Source: Datisca glomerata | Taxonomy: Eukaryota; Streptophyta; Magnoliopsida; Cucurbitales; Datiscaceae | Reading direction: 5' to 3' | NCBI GenBank assembly: GCA_003255025.1 | Contig: QANY01005609.1 | Location: 729,152-793,151 of the forward strand | Length of the DNA stretch: 64,000 nucleotides | Part shown: positions 45,210 through 56,939 of the stretch, in pieces | How the letters are laid out: every line of letters starts with the position of its first letter | Numbering within the stretch: the stretch's first letter is position 1 | The notes under the pieces: generated by a model | The model's input: only the letters and a program-made list of their open reading frames with translations | Told to the model about the DNA's origin: nothing | The model's database searches: none | Made by a program: the position numbers and the translations under genes

Positions 45210-46868
45210 GAAAATATCCGTGAAAAATAGACCTTTTATAGAGAGGGAGACCTATTTAAATCGATGTCCATAAAGGTCTACCTTGATACGAGGATGAGCG
45301 CCAATGATCCCTCATAAGGAAGCTCTTCAACTCCAAGAAAGTAGATTAGGTAATATATAAGATAATGAAATTAAATAAACAAAGAGCTATTCACCCAAAA
45401 AGATCCCTCTTTCATATTTTAAAATTCGAATAAGAGATCTTAGGAGACATACTAGATCTCATCTTTATATCTTTATAATAGATGGTCCCTTCCACTCCTA
45501 AACGATATTGAATTCTGACTATCAATCTCATTAGTTTTATTTTTATAAAACACTATGTTAACTTGATTGTAAAAAATTTATGGGTAGGGCACCACATTGA
45601 GGTCACGCCCACTACTTTAATGTTCATTTTTTTTATATATCATGGAGCGAACAATTGAGTGAACGCATGGTGATCCCCACCGAAGATGCCAAATGTTGGC
45701 GCATAATTTTAGGAAGACCTTACCATTCAACATGTGCTAAAGAGGACTGAGGACCTAAAAGAACAAATTTAACAAAGTACACAAGTGGTAGTGACATCAA
45801 AGACTAACTTGCCATTAGTGCACAATACATTAGTTAGCACCAGTTGACTCCATTTAATTATCGCACTTATATTTTGGCTGGAACTTCCTTGTCTATTCAT
45901 CTAGAATGAGACATCTGGTTAATTTTGGATGAGGCCATGTTCATCTCATATGATGCCTCAGGTTCACGCATATGAAGTTGGGGACCCTCTCGAATTAGGT
46001 TTCTGGGGTTATCCTGGATGCGGAAATGAGTTTTTACTGATAAAGCCTCATGTTTATATAGAGGTGGCAACCGGACCGGCTAGGCCCACCAATGCTCGGC
46101 CTGGACGGTTCACAGGTCGATCCCAGGTTTTTTAAGATGGTTCACGGGGCAGTTCCGAAATTGGCCCGCTGAAATTTTAGGAATGCCTAGAATGAATTGC
46201 TAAACTAGCTTGTGAATATACAGGGTGCGCTGACTAACGGGCTGGTCCCAGTTCAGGCCCAATGTGCCTCAAGGGTGGGTCCATGCCAAGCCTAACATCT
46301 GGTGCGAGCCGGGCCAGGCTATAGGTTTGGAATGCAAGGCCTGTGAAGGCCCGAGCTTTACCTGTGAGCCATAACCGGCCTGTAACTATTCATTATCGGG
46401 TTGGGCCAGTCTTAAATTTTAACGGGTTGTTTCACCCGATTTAGTCGATCGAACTGGCTGAGTTGCATCCTCTAGGGTCATACAACATGAGGACTCAGAT
46501 TTATCGTGACTAAGAGATTGGGTCATCCCCTGTGAGGCCTCGAGCTCATCCCCGGTCTGGCCTCGAGTTCATCCCCGGTCTGGCCTCGACCTTATCCCAG
46601 GTGAGGTTGTGCGTTCATCCTAGCTGAGTCTCGGGTTTATTGTAAGAGATGGCCCAAGTTCATTCTGTATGAGGCCTCAGGTGAACATGTGAAAATTCTC
46701 GCTGATAAGCATACATTGATTTTGAACATGAGATGGATGACATTCTATAAATGAAGGCAAATGAGGAAAAATATTTTTAGACATAAATCATCCTCACTGT
46801 TCATGAAATTTCTTAATTTTCATTCATAAATATTAAGATTGGATATTAATCATTTTAATATTGATTGT
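45210..46868 (+). repeat. tandem duplication, unit A
   Basis: About 1.66 kb, non-coding. It starts at TATCCGTGAAAAATAGACC and passes through CCAAATGTTGGCGCATAATT (about 45690), a GC-rich stretch with GGCAACCGGACCGGCTAGGC (46067) and a short 25-bp tandem repeat (TCATCCCCGGTCTGGCCTCG, 46538-46590). It ends ...TAAATATTAAGATTGGATAT. Unit B directly follows in the same orientation. It looks like a non-coding retroelement piece, possibly an LTR, but no coding domain supports a family. Confidence 0.75.
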
Positions 46869-48850
46869 GAACATATCCATGAAAAATAGACCTTATCTAG
46901 AGAGAGAGATCTATTTAAGTCGATGTCCATAAATGTCTATCTAGATACTAGGATGGAGCGCCAAGGGTCCCTCATAAGGAAGCTCGTCAACTCCAAGAAA
47001 GTCGATAATGTATAAAATAATGAAATTAAATAAACAGAGAGCTATTCACCCAATAAGATCCCTCTTTCTTATTTTAAAATTCAAATAAGAGATCATAGGA
47101 GACATACTAGATCTCATCTTTATATCTCTATAATAGATGGTTCTTTCCACTCCTAAACGGTATTGAATTTTGGCTATCAATCTCATTAGTTTTAATTTTA
47201 TAAAACACTATGTTAACTTGATTGTCAAAAAGTTATGGGTAGGGCACCAGACTGAGGTCGCACCCACTACTTTAATGTTCGTTATTTTTTAAAGATCATG
47301 GAGCGAATAACTGAGTGAATGCATGGTGATCCCCACATAAGATGCCAAATGTTGGCGCATAATTTTAGCAAGACCTTACCATTCAGCATGTGCTAAAGAG
47401 GAGTGAGGACGTAAAAGAAAAAGTTAACAAAGAACACTAGTGGTGGTGACATTAAAGGCTAACTTGCCATTAGTGCAGAATATATAAGCTAGCACCAGTT
47501 GACTCCTTTCAATTATCGCGCTTATATTTTAGCTGGAATTTCCTTGTATATTCATCTAGAATGAGACATCTGGTTAATTTTGGATGAGGCCATGTTAATC
47601 TCAGATGATGCCTCGGGTTCACGCATATGAAGTGGGGATCATCTTGAATGAGGTCTCAGGGGTTATCCTGGATGCGGGCATGAGTTTTTGTTGATAAGGC
47701 CTCAAGTTTATATAGAGGTGGCAACCGGGCCGGCTCAGCCCACCAATGCTCGACCTAGACGGTTCACGGGGTAGTTTCGGGCTGGCCCACTGCAATTTTG
47801 GGAATGCCCTGAATGAATTGATTAACGGGCTAGTCCCGGTTCAAGCCTGTCGTGCCTCGCCTGTCGTGCCTCACATGTCGGTCCATGCCGGGCATAACAC
47901 CAATTTGAGCCGGGCTGGGGTATAGGTCTGTAGTGTAAGGCCCGTGAGGGGCTGAGCTTTGCCCGCATGCCTTAACCGACCTGGTACTGTTCAGATTTTA
48001 ACGCGACGGTTCACCCGATTTTGCTTGTCAAACCAGCCCATTTGCATCCTCTAGGTTCATACAACATGAGGACGTAGATTTATCGGGACTAAGTAATCGC
48101 ATTCTTTTCTTTACTTTAGACATCTTTATATTTTTCATTGCATTATTTTCTTTACATTATTTGCGTGCTCACTTGTGTAATGTTATGTCAATCAGGCGTA
48201 GTGGGCCATTATTACAGAAATTTGTTCGACTACTGGATCCTTGGTAGTATCGTTGGACAAGTCAGACGATCATTCATTAACATTAACATTAATCATTAAA
48301 CATTGTCGGGTCCCTCACCTCCTATTTTCCACCAACTCTTTCATGACATAAACATACACTTAGTCTTTTAAATTTTTATTTATAATTTATAATTTTCATT
48401 TCATAAACCTTAACGTGCAAGTGTATACATATTCCCATTCATTACCATAAGGATATATACACACCATTACCATACAATAGGTTAGACTTACTTAGAAACA
48501 AACGAGGACACCACGACATGCAATTCAACCTTGAGTTCATTCCCGATGCAGCCTCAGTTTCATCCCAGGTGAGGTCACACGTTCATCCTAGCTGAGTCTC
48601 GGGTTTATTCTAAGTGATGGTCCAAGTTCATTCTGTTTGAGGCCTTAGATGAACATGTGAAAAGCCTCGTTGATAGGCATACATTGATTGTGAACATGAG
48701 ATGGATGATATTCTAAGGTAAAGGGGGAGAAATAGTTTTAGACATAAATCATCCTCACTATTCATGAAATTTCTTAATTTTCATTCATAAATATTAAGAT
48801 TGGATATTAATAATTTAAATTTAAATTATTAATGATCCTTTTAACTTTTT
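46869..48850 (+). repeat. tandem duplication, unit B, with insertion
   Basis: Repeats unit A almost base for base to about 48090, then has ~430 bp not present in A (about 48099-48530), then resumes the A-like tail (CAGGTGAGGTCACACGTTCA ... TAAATATTAAGATTGGATAT). The insertion includes ATTAACATTAACATTAATC and no coding sequence. A partial third tail copy follows at about 49205-49310. Confidence 0.75.
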
Positions 48851-50699
48851 AAACAATATTGTCTTAACTTTTTTAAATTCTTAAATTATCCTGTACGTAC
48901 CTAAAAATTACATAATTAATTTTATTATTTAGTTTATAATGTGCAATGCATATTTTATGAACCACTACTATGCATAAATGGAGCTTACGAAGGAGAATTA
49001 TTATAAGACTAAGCTGCGCTCATTATTTTATGGAATCCTTTGTTACCCTTCATTAATTATAAGATTAAATATTAATTTTAATTGAATGATTAATGACACT
49101 TTTAACCTTCTGAACAATATTGTCAAAACTATTTTTAAAAATTCTTATGTTGTCCTCCACGTATTTAATAATTAAATCTATAGAGTACATAAATGAGGTT
49201 GAATAAGGAGAAATGTTTTTAGACATAAATTCCTCTCATTATATTATGAAATTTCTTAATTATTGTTCTTCATAAATATTAAGATTAAATATAAATAATT
49301 TTAAACTAAGTTACTAAGATAATATTGTCTAAATATTTTAGAAAATCTTATATTGTCTCTACATATCTAATATTTCTATATTTTATATGTATCACCTTGA
49401 ATATTTATTCATTCATACTTTGTGTATTTTTTTTAGTTACTATTTCCTTTGTTAGACTATATTATTATTTTAATATAATCAATTGTATCACTTAAATTTA
49501 CTATTATAAGATAGTNTGATGAAATTCTTCAAACACTTAGTAATCTATATCATTTTTTACACTATCTAACTACTATATATAGTATTTCCCACATTTTAAG
49601 ACATTATTCTGATTGAGGTTTGATTACTTAGTTCATCACGTGTAACATAATTTTAAATTTTAGTTAATTAACGATGGTTAATTGTGGCCATACAACATGA
49701 ACAAGTGGGAGACAACTATAATAAACATGAAGACCTTTGATGAGAAAGTGACTCTTGTCTGCTAGTGATTGAGTTAATAATACAACCCCAAAAGAACTAG
49801 AAATCGTACTCTTGATTTAGAAGGTTAAAATATTATCATTGTCAAGATCAATATACAAACCTTAACAAATAAAAAACATCAATACATAAGTATCGTTTCT
49901 CAGTTGATAGCCATTGACTGAGAAAAATTTATGTACAAGCCTCATGTTGCCATCTCTATTATGATTGCACGTGTTCTCACATCATGCATTTTATGTAATT
50001 TTAAAAGTAAGAAAATAAAATTTAAACTATAATGTCAATGCGAAATCTCAAATAACTTATTATGACGTAATTATATGACTTTAGCACCATAATAATACAA
50101 GAATTTGTTTTTTTTTTCTGAGTGGAGCGGAACTTAGAAAGAAGGATCAGGATAACGGCATATGCATTCCATACTCAGCAACTCTAAGACAACTAGAATA
50201 TGATAAATAAGAAAAAAAATTAATAAAAAATAACTAAAACAACCAAAATAAAAAGCAACTATCGATATGTGTCTCTTTAAAACCTTACTTGGCTAGATCA
50301 AGTCATAGTGATACAAGTCATTTGCTATCATGTTTAAATCTCTTTTCTTACTAGGCTAAATTTAATATCGTATTAAATTTAGTTTATGTTACCGATACAA
50401 GTATCACAAAGTGCTTGCGATCTAGAACAATAATTCAAAAAGATATTCTAAAAAGTAATTTTGGGTCACCACGAATTAAAATAGAGTATAATTGATCACT
50501 CATTTAAAAAAATATTTTGCTCTACGAAAACAAAATATGTTTGATAGTCGTTTGTGTATAAAAAATATAATAACAATCCACAATACTTGATATAAAACAA
50601 CTATCAAAATTTTTTCAATCACTAAAATTTTAAAAAAGGGTCCTAAAATAAGTTGAGATAATTATTTTTTTAGTGCCAGTTAATCAAATATTGTATTAG
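48851..50699. other. AT-rich intergenic DNA
   Basis: Contains decayed copies of the tandem-duplication tail (49040-49130 and 49205-49310) and a single undetermined base at 49516. No gene seen. Confidence 0.5.
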
Positions 50700-51130
50700 A
50701 ACTATTTTCGCCGTTACAAGAATTGTCCTTTACTTCAAAAACTTAAGAAACCACGCTCTGAAATTCTCAGATCATCTTCGGATTAATTTTGTGAAAATTG
50801 AAATCATTATTGAGATTAAAATCGGCACTCCAAAAAAAACTCTTACCTCCAAAACTAAAAAAAGCAATGGTTTTCCTAAAATCTGTCCTAGGAATTTTAT
50901 ATTTTAAATATAAATTTCTGATAAAATAATAATTCTAGAAATAAATAATTAATTATTTATAAATAATGAGGCTATAAAATTAGTGCTTATGCAATGAACC
51001 TTATAAAAATAGATACAAACAATTAAAGTATATAAACAAACACAATTAATCTAAGGAAATAAAATAAGAGGAAAAAACAAAAACAGAAGAAGATGAAAGT
51101 GGGATTTTGAATTCCACTTTAAAATCACAC
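50700..51130 (-). repeat. dispersed repeat, copy 2 (inverted partner at 33090-33565)
   Basis: Reverse complement reads CAAAATCCCACTTTCATCTT, then TATATACTTTAATTGTTTGT and ATTTTAATCTCAATAATG, matching 33090-33565 in order. Confidence 0.75.
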
Positions 51131-51268
51131 AGGAGTTGTCAGATAACCTCTGAAACCATTTCTTTTTTAATAATTTTATCTTTTTCTGACAGTAAAAGTT
51201 TATTTTTAAATTTGATTATTCAGTATAATTACTTTAATTCTTAAAATTATATTTTAAATTGAGTTAGT

Positions 51269-52035
51269 TGTTAGGCTGTCCCTTCTGTTGAAGGAGACAT
51301 AGTCTCCTTTGACCCAAGGAAGCACACCCAATAATTATATGGGGCCTAAGGAGTATGGTGCTGGGTGTGTGTGAAACACACAAAAAAACCCTTGCGTAAT
51401 GGTTCCTTTAGGTTGCGCCTAGAATTTCAAGTTAAAGTGGAATTCTCAGTGGGTGAATTTTCTATTTGACCCTGACGTATTCTCCATACGAAAATAGTGA
51501 GAAAGAGAGGTCAGATAGGTGGATGAAAATTTTGAGAAAATAAGAAAATTTATCACGAGGTACGATAAACTTTTCTTTTCATCATCTCGATAATTTAAGG
51601 TGTTTTCTTAAAATAATCATAGTTATCTTTAATGATAATATTTTCGTTATCTTCATTGTTGAAATTTTGATTCTGTTTATTTGACAAGATTTATTTTTGT
51701 TGTATCCAAAATTATTGGTGACGTAGTTCAAGTTAGTTTATAGTTGTAATCTTCTAGTTTTATCTAGAGCAGAACTTGCTATAATCCAATTATTTTATAT
51801 TGGAGTTCTGATTCAGAGTTTGTCCCGTGATTTTTTCCTTCACACTAAAGAGTTTTTCACATTAAATCTGGTATTCTATTTTTCTTCTTTTCTTTGATCG
51901 GTTTATAAATCTTGTTCGATATATTATTTTCTACGAATTAAACTAATTCGATAGACTATGATAATAGCGATCTATGTTAATAACACAATGTTATTGGGAA
52001 TTGTTAAAACCCTAACAGGTGCTAATACTTTAACA
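51269..52035 (+). repeat. LTR-like sequence (copia type)
   Basis: Starts TGTTAGGCTGTCCC and ends TTTAACA, directly followed by TGATATCAGAACTA (52036-52049), close to the initiator-tRNA-Met primer-binding site. ~767 bp, with ends forming a TGTTA/TAACA inverted pair. No coding domain follows and no partner LTR is present, so it is a relic or a solo-LTR-like piece. Confidence 0.5.
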
Positions 52036-52400
52036 TGATATCAGAACTAACTCAAGCCAATTAGGCCCGTATTACCTTTTTCACGTGAAAAAGACCAGGC
52101 AAAAGAGTAGTATGCACGTGATGGAGGTATTGAGAAAATAATCTCACATCAGCTGAGAAGAAGTATTAGGCTGAGAATATGAGGTTAGATAGAGTAACCC
52201 TCAACTTTAAAATTAGCTTTTGAGTTGATTTAGACTCTAAGACTTTAATGTAGTATCAGAGCCACCACTTTAGATGAAAGTCAAGCACGATTGAGCTCTC
52301 ATGCTACATTTTCACGTGACAAGGATCAGGCAAAAGACTTTAAGTTTAGAATAATTTTCAACTCTCAAATTAACTTTTGAGTTGTGTTACACCATAAAAA
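52036..52400 (+). repeat. duplicated primer-binding-site and leader block
   Basis: Two similar blocks: TGATATCAGAAC (52036) with TTTTTCACGTGAAAAAGACC (52077), and TAGTATCAGAGCC (52251) with ATTTTCACGTGACAAGGATC (52308). Both continue AGGCAAAAGA and are followed by an AACTTTTGAGTTG-like segment. The spacing is ~215-230 bp. Confidence 0.65.
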
Positions 52401-53129
52401 TTTAACAATTGTCAATTTCTTTTTCTTTTTCTTTCATTCTCTCTTCAAAATTTGGTTATTGGATTTTTCTCTCTAATCGCTTCTTATTTAAATTCTGATT
52501 GTCCTAGAATATTTCTTAGACAATTTTTCAGTTATGCTCTAATTTCATAATTAGGAGTTCAAGGCAAGTTCCCTTTTATTCCCATATCTAAGGAACGGAA
52601 ATCAAATGTTCTCCAAAAAATTTCTAAACTTTCCTTTTTTCTCTTCCATTTTCTATTAGTCCACCACCTCTTCTTCTATTAGGATATAGGATTAGGAACC
52701 TAAATCTTTATTAGAAATAGATGAAAATTTTCCTTAAATTCAGCCCATCATAGGGAAGAAATCGATGCTCATTTTTCTTAATTTTTGTTTTGTTATTATT
52801 ATTTTTAATTTTTACTAATTTCAAATTTTTTATATTTTAAGATTTTTCTCATTTTATTGATTATTTTCTCGTAGGCTCTAGCATCCGGCTAGCAAATATA
52901 ACAAGCATGGAAAACATTTTTTTAAGGTACGTGTACAATTTCATTAAAAAGGCAGAGTTACAAACGTTCTAAAATCTGAAATAAAATTAACACATTTAAA
53001 TACAAACAAACCATTAGAAATGCCAGAACAGACAAAAAAATAAACTAATGTACAGAGAGTGAAACATGTACATATTTCATATAGATAGAGCTCAAACGGC
53101 TCGCTAGGAAGATCCTCTACCAACCAATC
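52401..53129. other. AT-rich intergenic DNA
   Basis: No gene recognised. On the minus strand 53138-53050 an open frame reads MSHDWLVEDLPSEPFELYLY and ends soon after. It is unassigned. Confidence 0.4.
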
Positions 53130-53318
53130 ATGGCTCAACCCTCTAGCACTGCAAAAGCTTATTCAGATGAAGATATGCAAATTCTTGAACAGAACTCGAC
53201 AACCTCAGATGTATCGTACCCAAATCAAGTCCTACAAATTTTATCGAGACTAGATCTGAAGAGAAAAACCTCCAAGACCAAAGATTTGGAGGTGACAAAA
53301 TCTATACAAACCAAGTAG
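53130..53318 (+). other. small unassigned open frame
   Basis: 62 codons beginning MAQPSSTAKAYSDEDMQILE, rich in Ser, Thr, Lys and Glu, with no hydrophobic core and no motif I recognise. No TATA box or splice context supports it. It could be the start of a lost gag or a chance frame. Confidence 0.2.
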
Positions 53319-53369
53319 AAACAAAACCTTCTAGATCAGAAGGATGAGCACTGCACAGAAGTATAGCAG

Positions 53370-53695
53370 ATAGATAAGCAAAGAAAATGAGGAGAGAAGG
53401 AGAAGATCGGGAGAGAACATGGGAGATGGGTGAGGGAGAACAAAGGAGAAGGGGAAAGAAAAAAAGAAAGAAAAGAGGACCAGAGGTAGGGGAAACAGAG
53501 AAGAGTAGAAAGGAAATGGAAACACCAAAGAGAAGGGGAAAGAAAGAGTAAAAGAAAAGAGAAGTGGGTGGGGGAGAAGAGAGGGGACCAGAAGAAGAGA
53601 AGGGAAAAAGGAAAGAAGAAAGGGAACAAAGAGAGTAAAAGGGAGGGGAGAAGGGAATAGCAGAAGAAAAGTCAGGTGGTGAGCTAGAGCTCTCC
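53370..53695 (+). repeat. purine-rich (GA) strand-asymmetric tract
   Basis: Over ~325 bp the plus strand is almost entirely A and G (for example GAGGAGAGAAGGAGAAGATC, GAAGAGAGGGGACC). Overlapping 97-166 codon open frames on the minus strand (Phe/Leu/Pro/Ser-rich) are by-products of this composition. Confidence 0.9.
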
Positions 53696-53699
53696 CCAT

Positions 53700-54349
53700 G
53701 ACGGTGCGGTAAAAATTTAGTGTAACTTAGGTTTGTGGGCTTAATTGTTTTGTGCACACAAAAAATGGTGTCCCCAGTCATCCTTCCTAGTATGGAAAAC
53801 ATTAGGCTAGATGAAATTCGATATCTTCTATATGTCCACCATTAATTAAAGAAAATCTCACCAAACGTCAGTTCATTATTAAATCTAGTCGAGATACTGT
53901 GTTTTTCGGCCCGCTACATACCTAAGGATAATGGTTTTATTCGAGCAACTCTACTTGTCTGGAACAATTGGTTAATTAGGTTTTACTATACTCATAAGTT
54001 TTTTAAATGATCTCTCTTAATTTAGTTTTCTTCATTAAATAGATAATTTTCATTGAAAGCCAAGTGGCATGAGTAGAAAAATGTATATGCCCATAAAGTA
54101 GTGCATCGATACAAACGTGACCAACACCTGAAATTCCAAGTGTGTTAGGTGGTGCCCAAATTCATTCCCTACTAATATGATTGAAAGAAACTAACAAATG
54201 AAGTGTCGGAAAATTGGGTATTTTGAACATCATTTTCGTAGATCAAATTTCGATAATTTTTTTAGGTGGAACTCACTACGTAAAAGTGTAAGGTCTTTAG
54301 ATATTTGAGTTCTCACTGCGGGTACATCAAAATCGATTGAGATTCTAGT
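53700..54349. other. intergenic DNA up to the gypsy insertion
   Basis: No gene. The last five bases (CTAGT, 54345-54349) are one copy of the gypsy target duplication. Confidence 0.5.
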
Positions 54350-54725
54350 TGTAATACCCCAAGCATTAAGGGAGTAGATTGTAATTTTTAGCCACCCATA
54401 CTCACAATATAAGCATCACACTCAATTGTCTCCCCCACTCTCTCATTTTATCTTTCACGAACCCCCTTGTAATTGTTTCTCTCTAAAACAGCAACCACCC
54501 TCTCTCCCAGACGTTAACTGCCTTCTGTTTCTCCATTTTTCAATTCCATCTTCTTCTTCAGTATTCTAATTCCTGTAGTTGCTGCATCACCATAGTTCCT
54601 CGTTCCCGGTATTTTAGTCGTCACTGCATCACCGTAGTTCCTCGTTCCTGGTAAGCTTCTTCCTTCTCCTTTCAATTTTCTTCTCTTTTCTTCCTCTTTT
54701 CTTCCTTTTTCGAATCTAGATTTTG
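54350..54725 (-). repeat. 3' LTR remnant of the gypsy element
   Basis: Only the end of the LTR is left. On the minus strand it finishes CTTAATGCTTGGGGTATTAC, then A. It includes a ~40-bp tandem duplication (GCATCACC(A/G)TAGTTCCTCG twice, 54580-54650). Similar C/T-rich stretches appear in the other LTR around 58250-58330. Confidence 0.6.
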
Positions 54726-54734
54726 GACTAATAC

Positions 54735-55300
54735 GTTGACGTGAACCGCAGATCTCGATCTGATACTATAGACACCGGAACCCCACGAAGTTGAACAATC
54801 TCTCGGATATACAACCGAGCCCAATCCTTAATTGAAAATGTAGTCTTACCAGGAACAAGTGTCCAGACTTGGTGAGACGATCTATCACAACCCAAATAGA
54901 GTTAAAACATTTTACCATCCTCGGTAGCCCCGAAACAAAATCCATTGCGACATGCTCCCATTTCCATTCAGGAATACTTAAAGGTTGGACCCCAGATGGT
55001 CGTTGTCTTTGTGCTTTGATCTGCTGACACACCAAACACTTACTAACGAACTCAGCGACGTCACGCTTCATACCGTTCCACCAATAATGTAACTTCATAT
55101 CATGATACATCTTAGTACTGCTGAGGTGCACACTGTACAGTGAACTATGGCCTCTATGAGTAATTCATGCCTAATGACTGCATCTTTCGGAACACAAAGC
55201 CTCCCATAAAAGCGAAGAGCTAAATTGTTACTAACATCAAACCCTTGTCCTTTGTCTGAACCCACTTTGTTACGAATCAAAAGTAACTCAGAATCTGACT
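54735..55300 (-). pseudogene. gypsy integrase relic
   Basis: Minus strand: HELLIEAIVHCTVCTSAVLR (shifted), then MYHDMKLHYWWNGMKRDVAE, FVSKCLVCQQIKAQRQRPSG (zinc-binding CxxC), VQPLSIPEWKWEHVAMDFVS (catalytic Asp in MDF), WVVIDRLTKSGHLF, GVPVSIVSDRDLRFTS (second catalytic Asp). The sequence ends shortly after, before the catalytic Glu, so the D,D(35)E triad is incomplete. Integrase normally joins the cDNA to the genome. Confidence 0.82.
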
Positions 55301-55322
55301 TTTGAACATTGATAATAAGTTG

Positions 55323-56720
55323 TTATAATGATGGTTGAACTATGAGCTGAGCTAACTGTGCTATAGTATCTTTTAGAAAAACCAAAATCTCGGTACTTTC
55401 AAAATCCTCCAAGAGATGCTCTTGAGACATAATAAGAGCTACTGAATGGGCTAATTTTCGACTTAAGGCATCAGCCACTACGTTTGCCTTTCCTGGGTGA
55501 TAAATGATCTCGCAGTCATAATCCTTCAACAATTCCAACCAACGGCGTTGACTCATGTTAAGTTCTTTCTGAGTGAAAAGTACTCAAGACTCTTATGATT
55601 TGTGTAAATCTGACACTTACAACCATACATGTAATGTCTCCAGATCTTAAGGGCAAATACAACTGTAGCCAACTCCAAATCATGTGCAGGATAATTCTGT
55701 TCGTAAGGCTTGAGCTGACGAGAGGCATATGCTATAACCTTCTCCTGTTGCATCAAAACACAACCCAATCCTCTCTTGGAAGCATCACTGTAAATCACAA
55801 AGTCGTTCTTACCATCTGGGATGGTCAACACGGGTGCTGTCTCTAAAAACATTTCTCACACTCAGTTGTCCAAGTAAAGATGGCACTCTTCCTGGTCAAC
55901 TGAGTAAGTGGAACAGAAATCTTTGCAAAACCCTATACGAACCTCCTATAATATCATGCTAAACCCAGAAAACTATGAACTTTCCCAACATTTGCCAGTG
56001 GAGGCCAGTTAACCACTGCTTCGATCTTAGGCGGATCAACTGAGATTTTATCTCGAGATATCACATGACCAAGGAATGATACTTGCTGAAGCCAAAACTC
56101 ACACTTCTGGAATTTAGCATATAACTGGTGCTTCCTTAATGCTTGCAAAATAATCTGGAGGTGATCCATATACTCAGTCTCTGATCTAGAATACACCAGA
56201 ATATCATCAATGAAGACAATCATAAAAGAATCCAAGTACTCTTTGAACACCCTATTCATCAAATCCATAAAGGCTGTCAGAGTATTAGTTAATCCAAAAG
56301 ACATCACTACAAACTCATAATGGCCGTAACGAGTGCGAAACGTTATCTTAGGAATATCCTCATCTCGAATCTTGAGTTGATGGTATCCTGATCTTAAATC
56401 AATCTTAGAGAATGCTGATGCTCCCTGAAGGTGATAAAACGAATCCTCAATACGCGGTAACGCATGCCTATTCTTGATAGTGACTCTAGTCAACTCCCAG
56501 TAATCAATGCATAGCCTCATTGATCCATATTTATTTTTAACAAATAATATTAGAACACCCCAAGGTGAAATACTGGGTCTAATGAAACCCTTAACTAGTA
56601 ATTCTTAAAGTTGGTCCTTAAGTTCCTTCAACTCTGCAGGAGTCATATGATACGGAGCTTTGGATATAGGGGCATTGCCTAGTACCAACTCAATACGAAA
56701 ATCTGTCTCCTAAGGAGGAG
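55323..56720 (-). pseudogene. gypsy reverse transcriptase and RNase H relic
   Basis: [62 protein letters not shown] and [13 protein letters not shown] (catalytic FIDD) in a 188-codon open frame (55954-56520), with a degraded start up to 56720. A stop and frameshift separate it from RNase [41 protein letters not shown] and [20 protein letters not shown] (55553-55852), then [20 protein letters not shown] with [11 protein letters not shown] (55323-55556). These are standard gypsy motifs; the RT core is nearly intact. Confidence 0.87.
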
Positions 56721-56939
56721 GAAGTCCTGGCAAATCATCGGGTAAGATATCCAAAAATTCAGAACTACTAGAACTGATCCAATATTCACATTGGTCTTAG
56801 TTGTATCCACAACAAAAGCTAGGTAACTCCAGTTACCACGATCAAGTAAGCGTTGTGCCCGTAAAGCAGATATGACCTTCGGTATAGGTCGTTGCTGAGA
56901 TCCCCTAAACTTGAAATTAGGTCTGCCCGGAGGTAGGAA

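Noticed and set aside
53302..53802. 166- and 122-codon minus-strand frames rich in Leu, Phe, Ser and Pro
   Set aside because: They are produced by the purine-rich tract on the other strand, which lacks stop codons in several frames.
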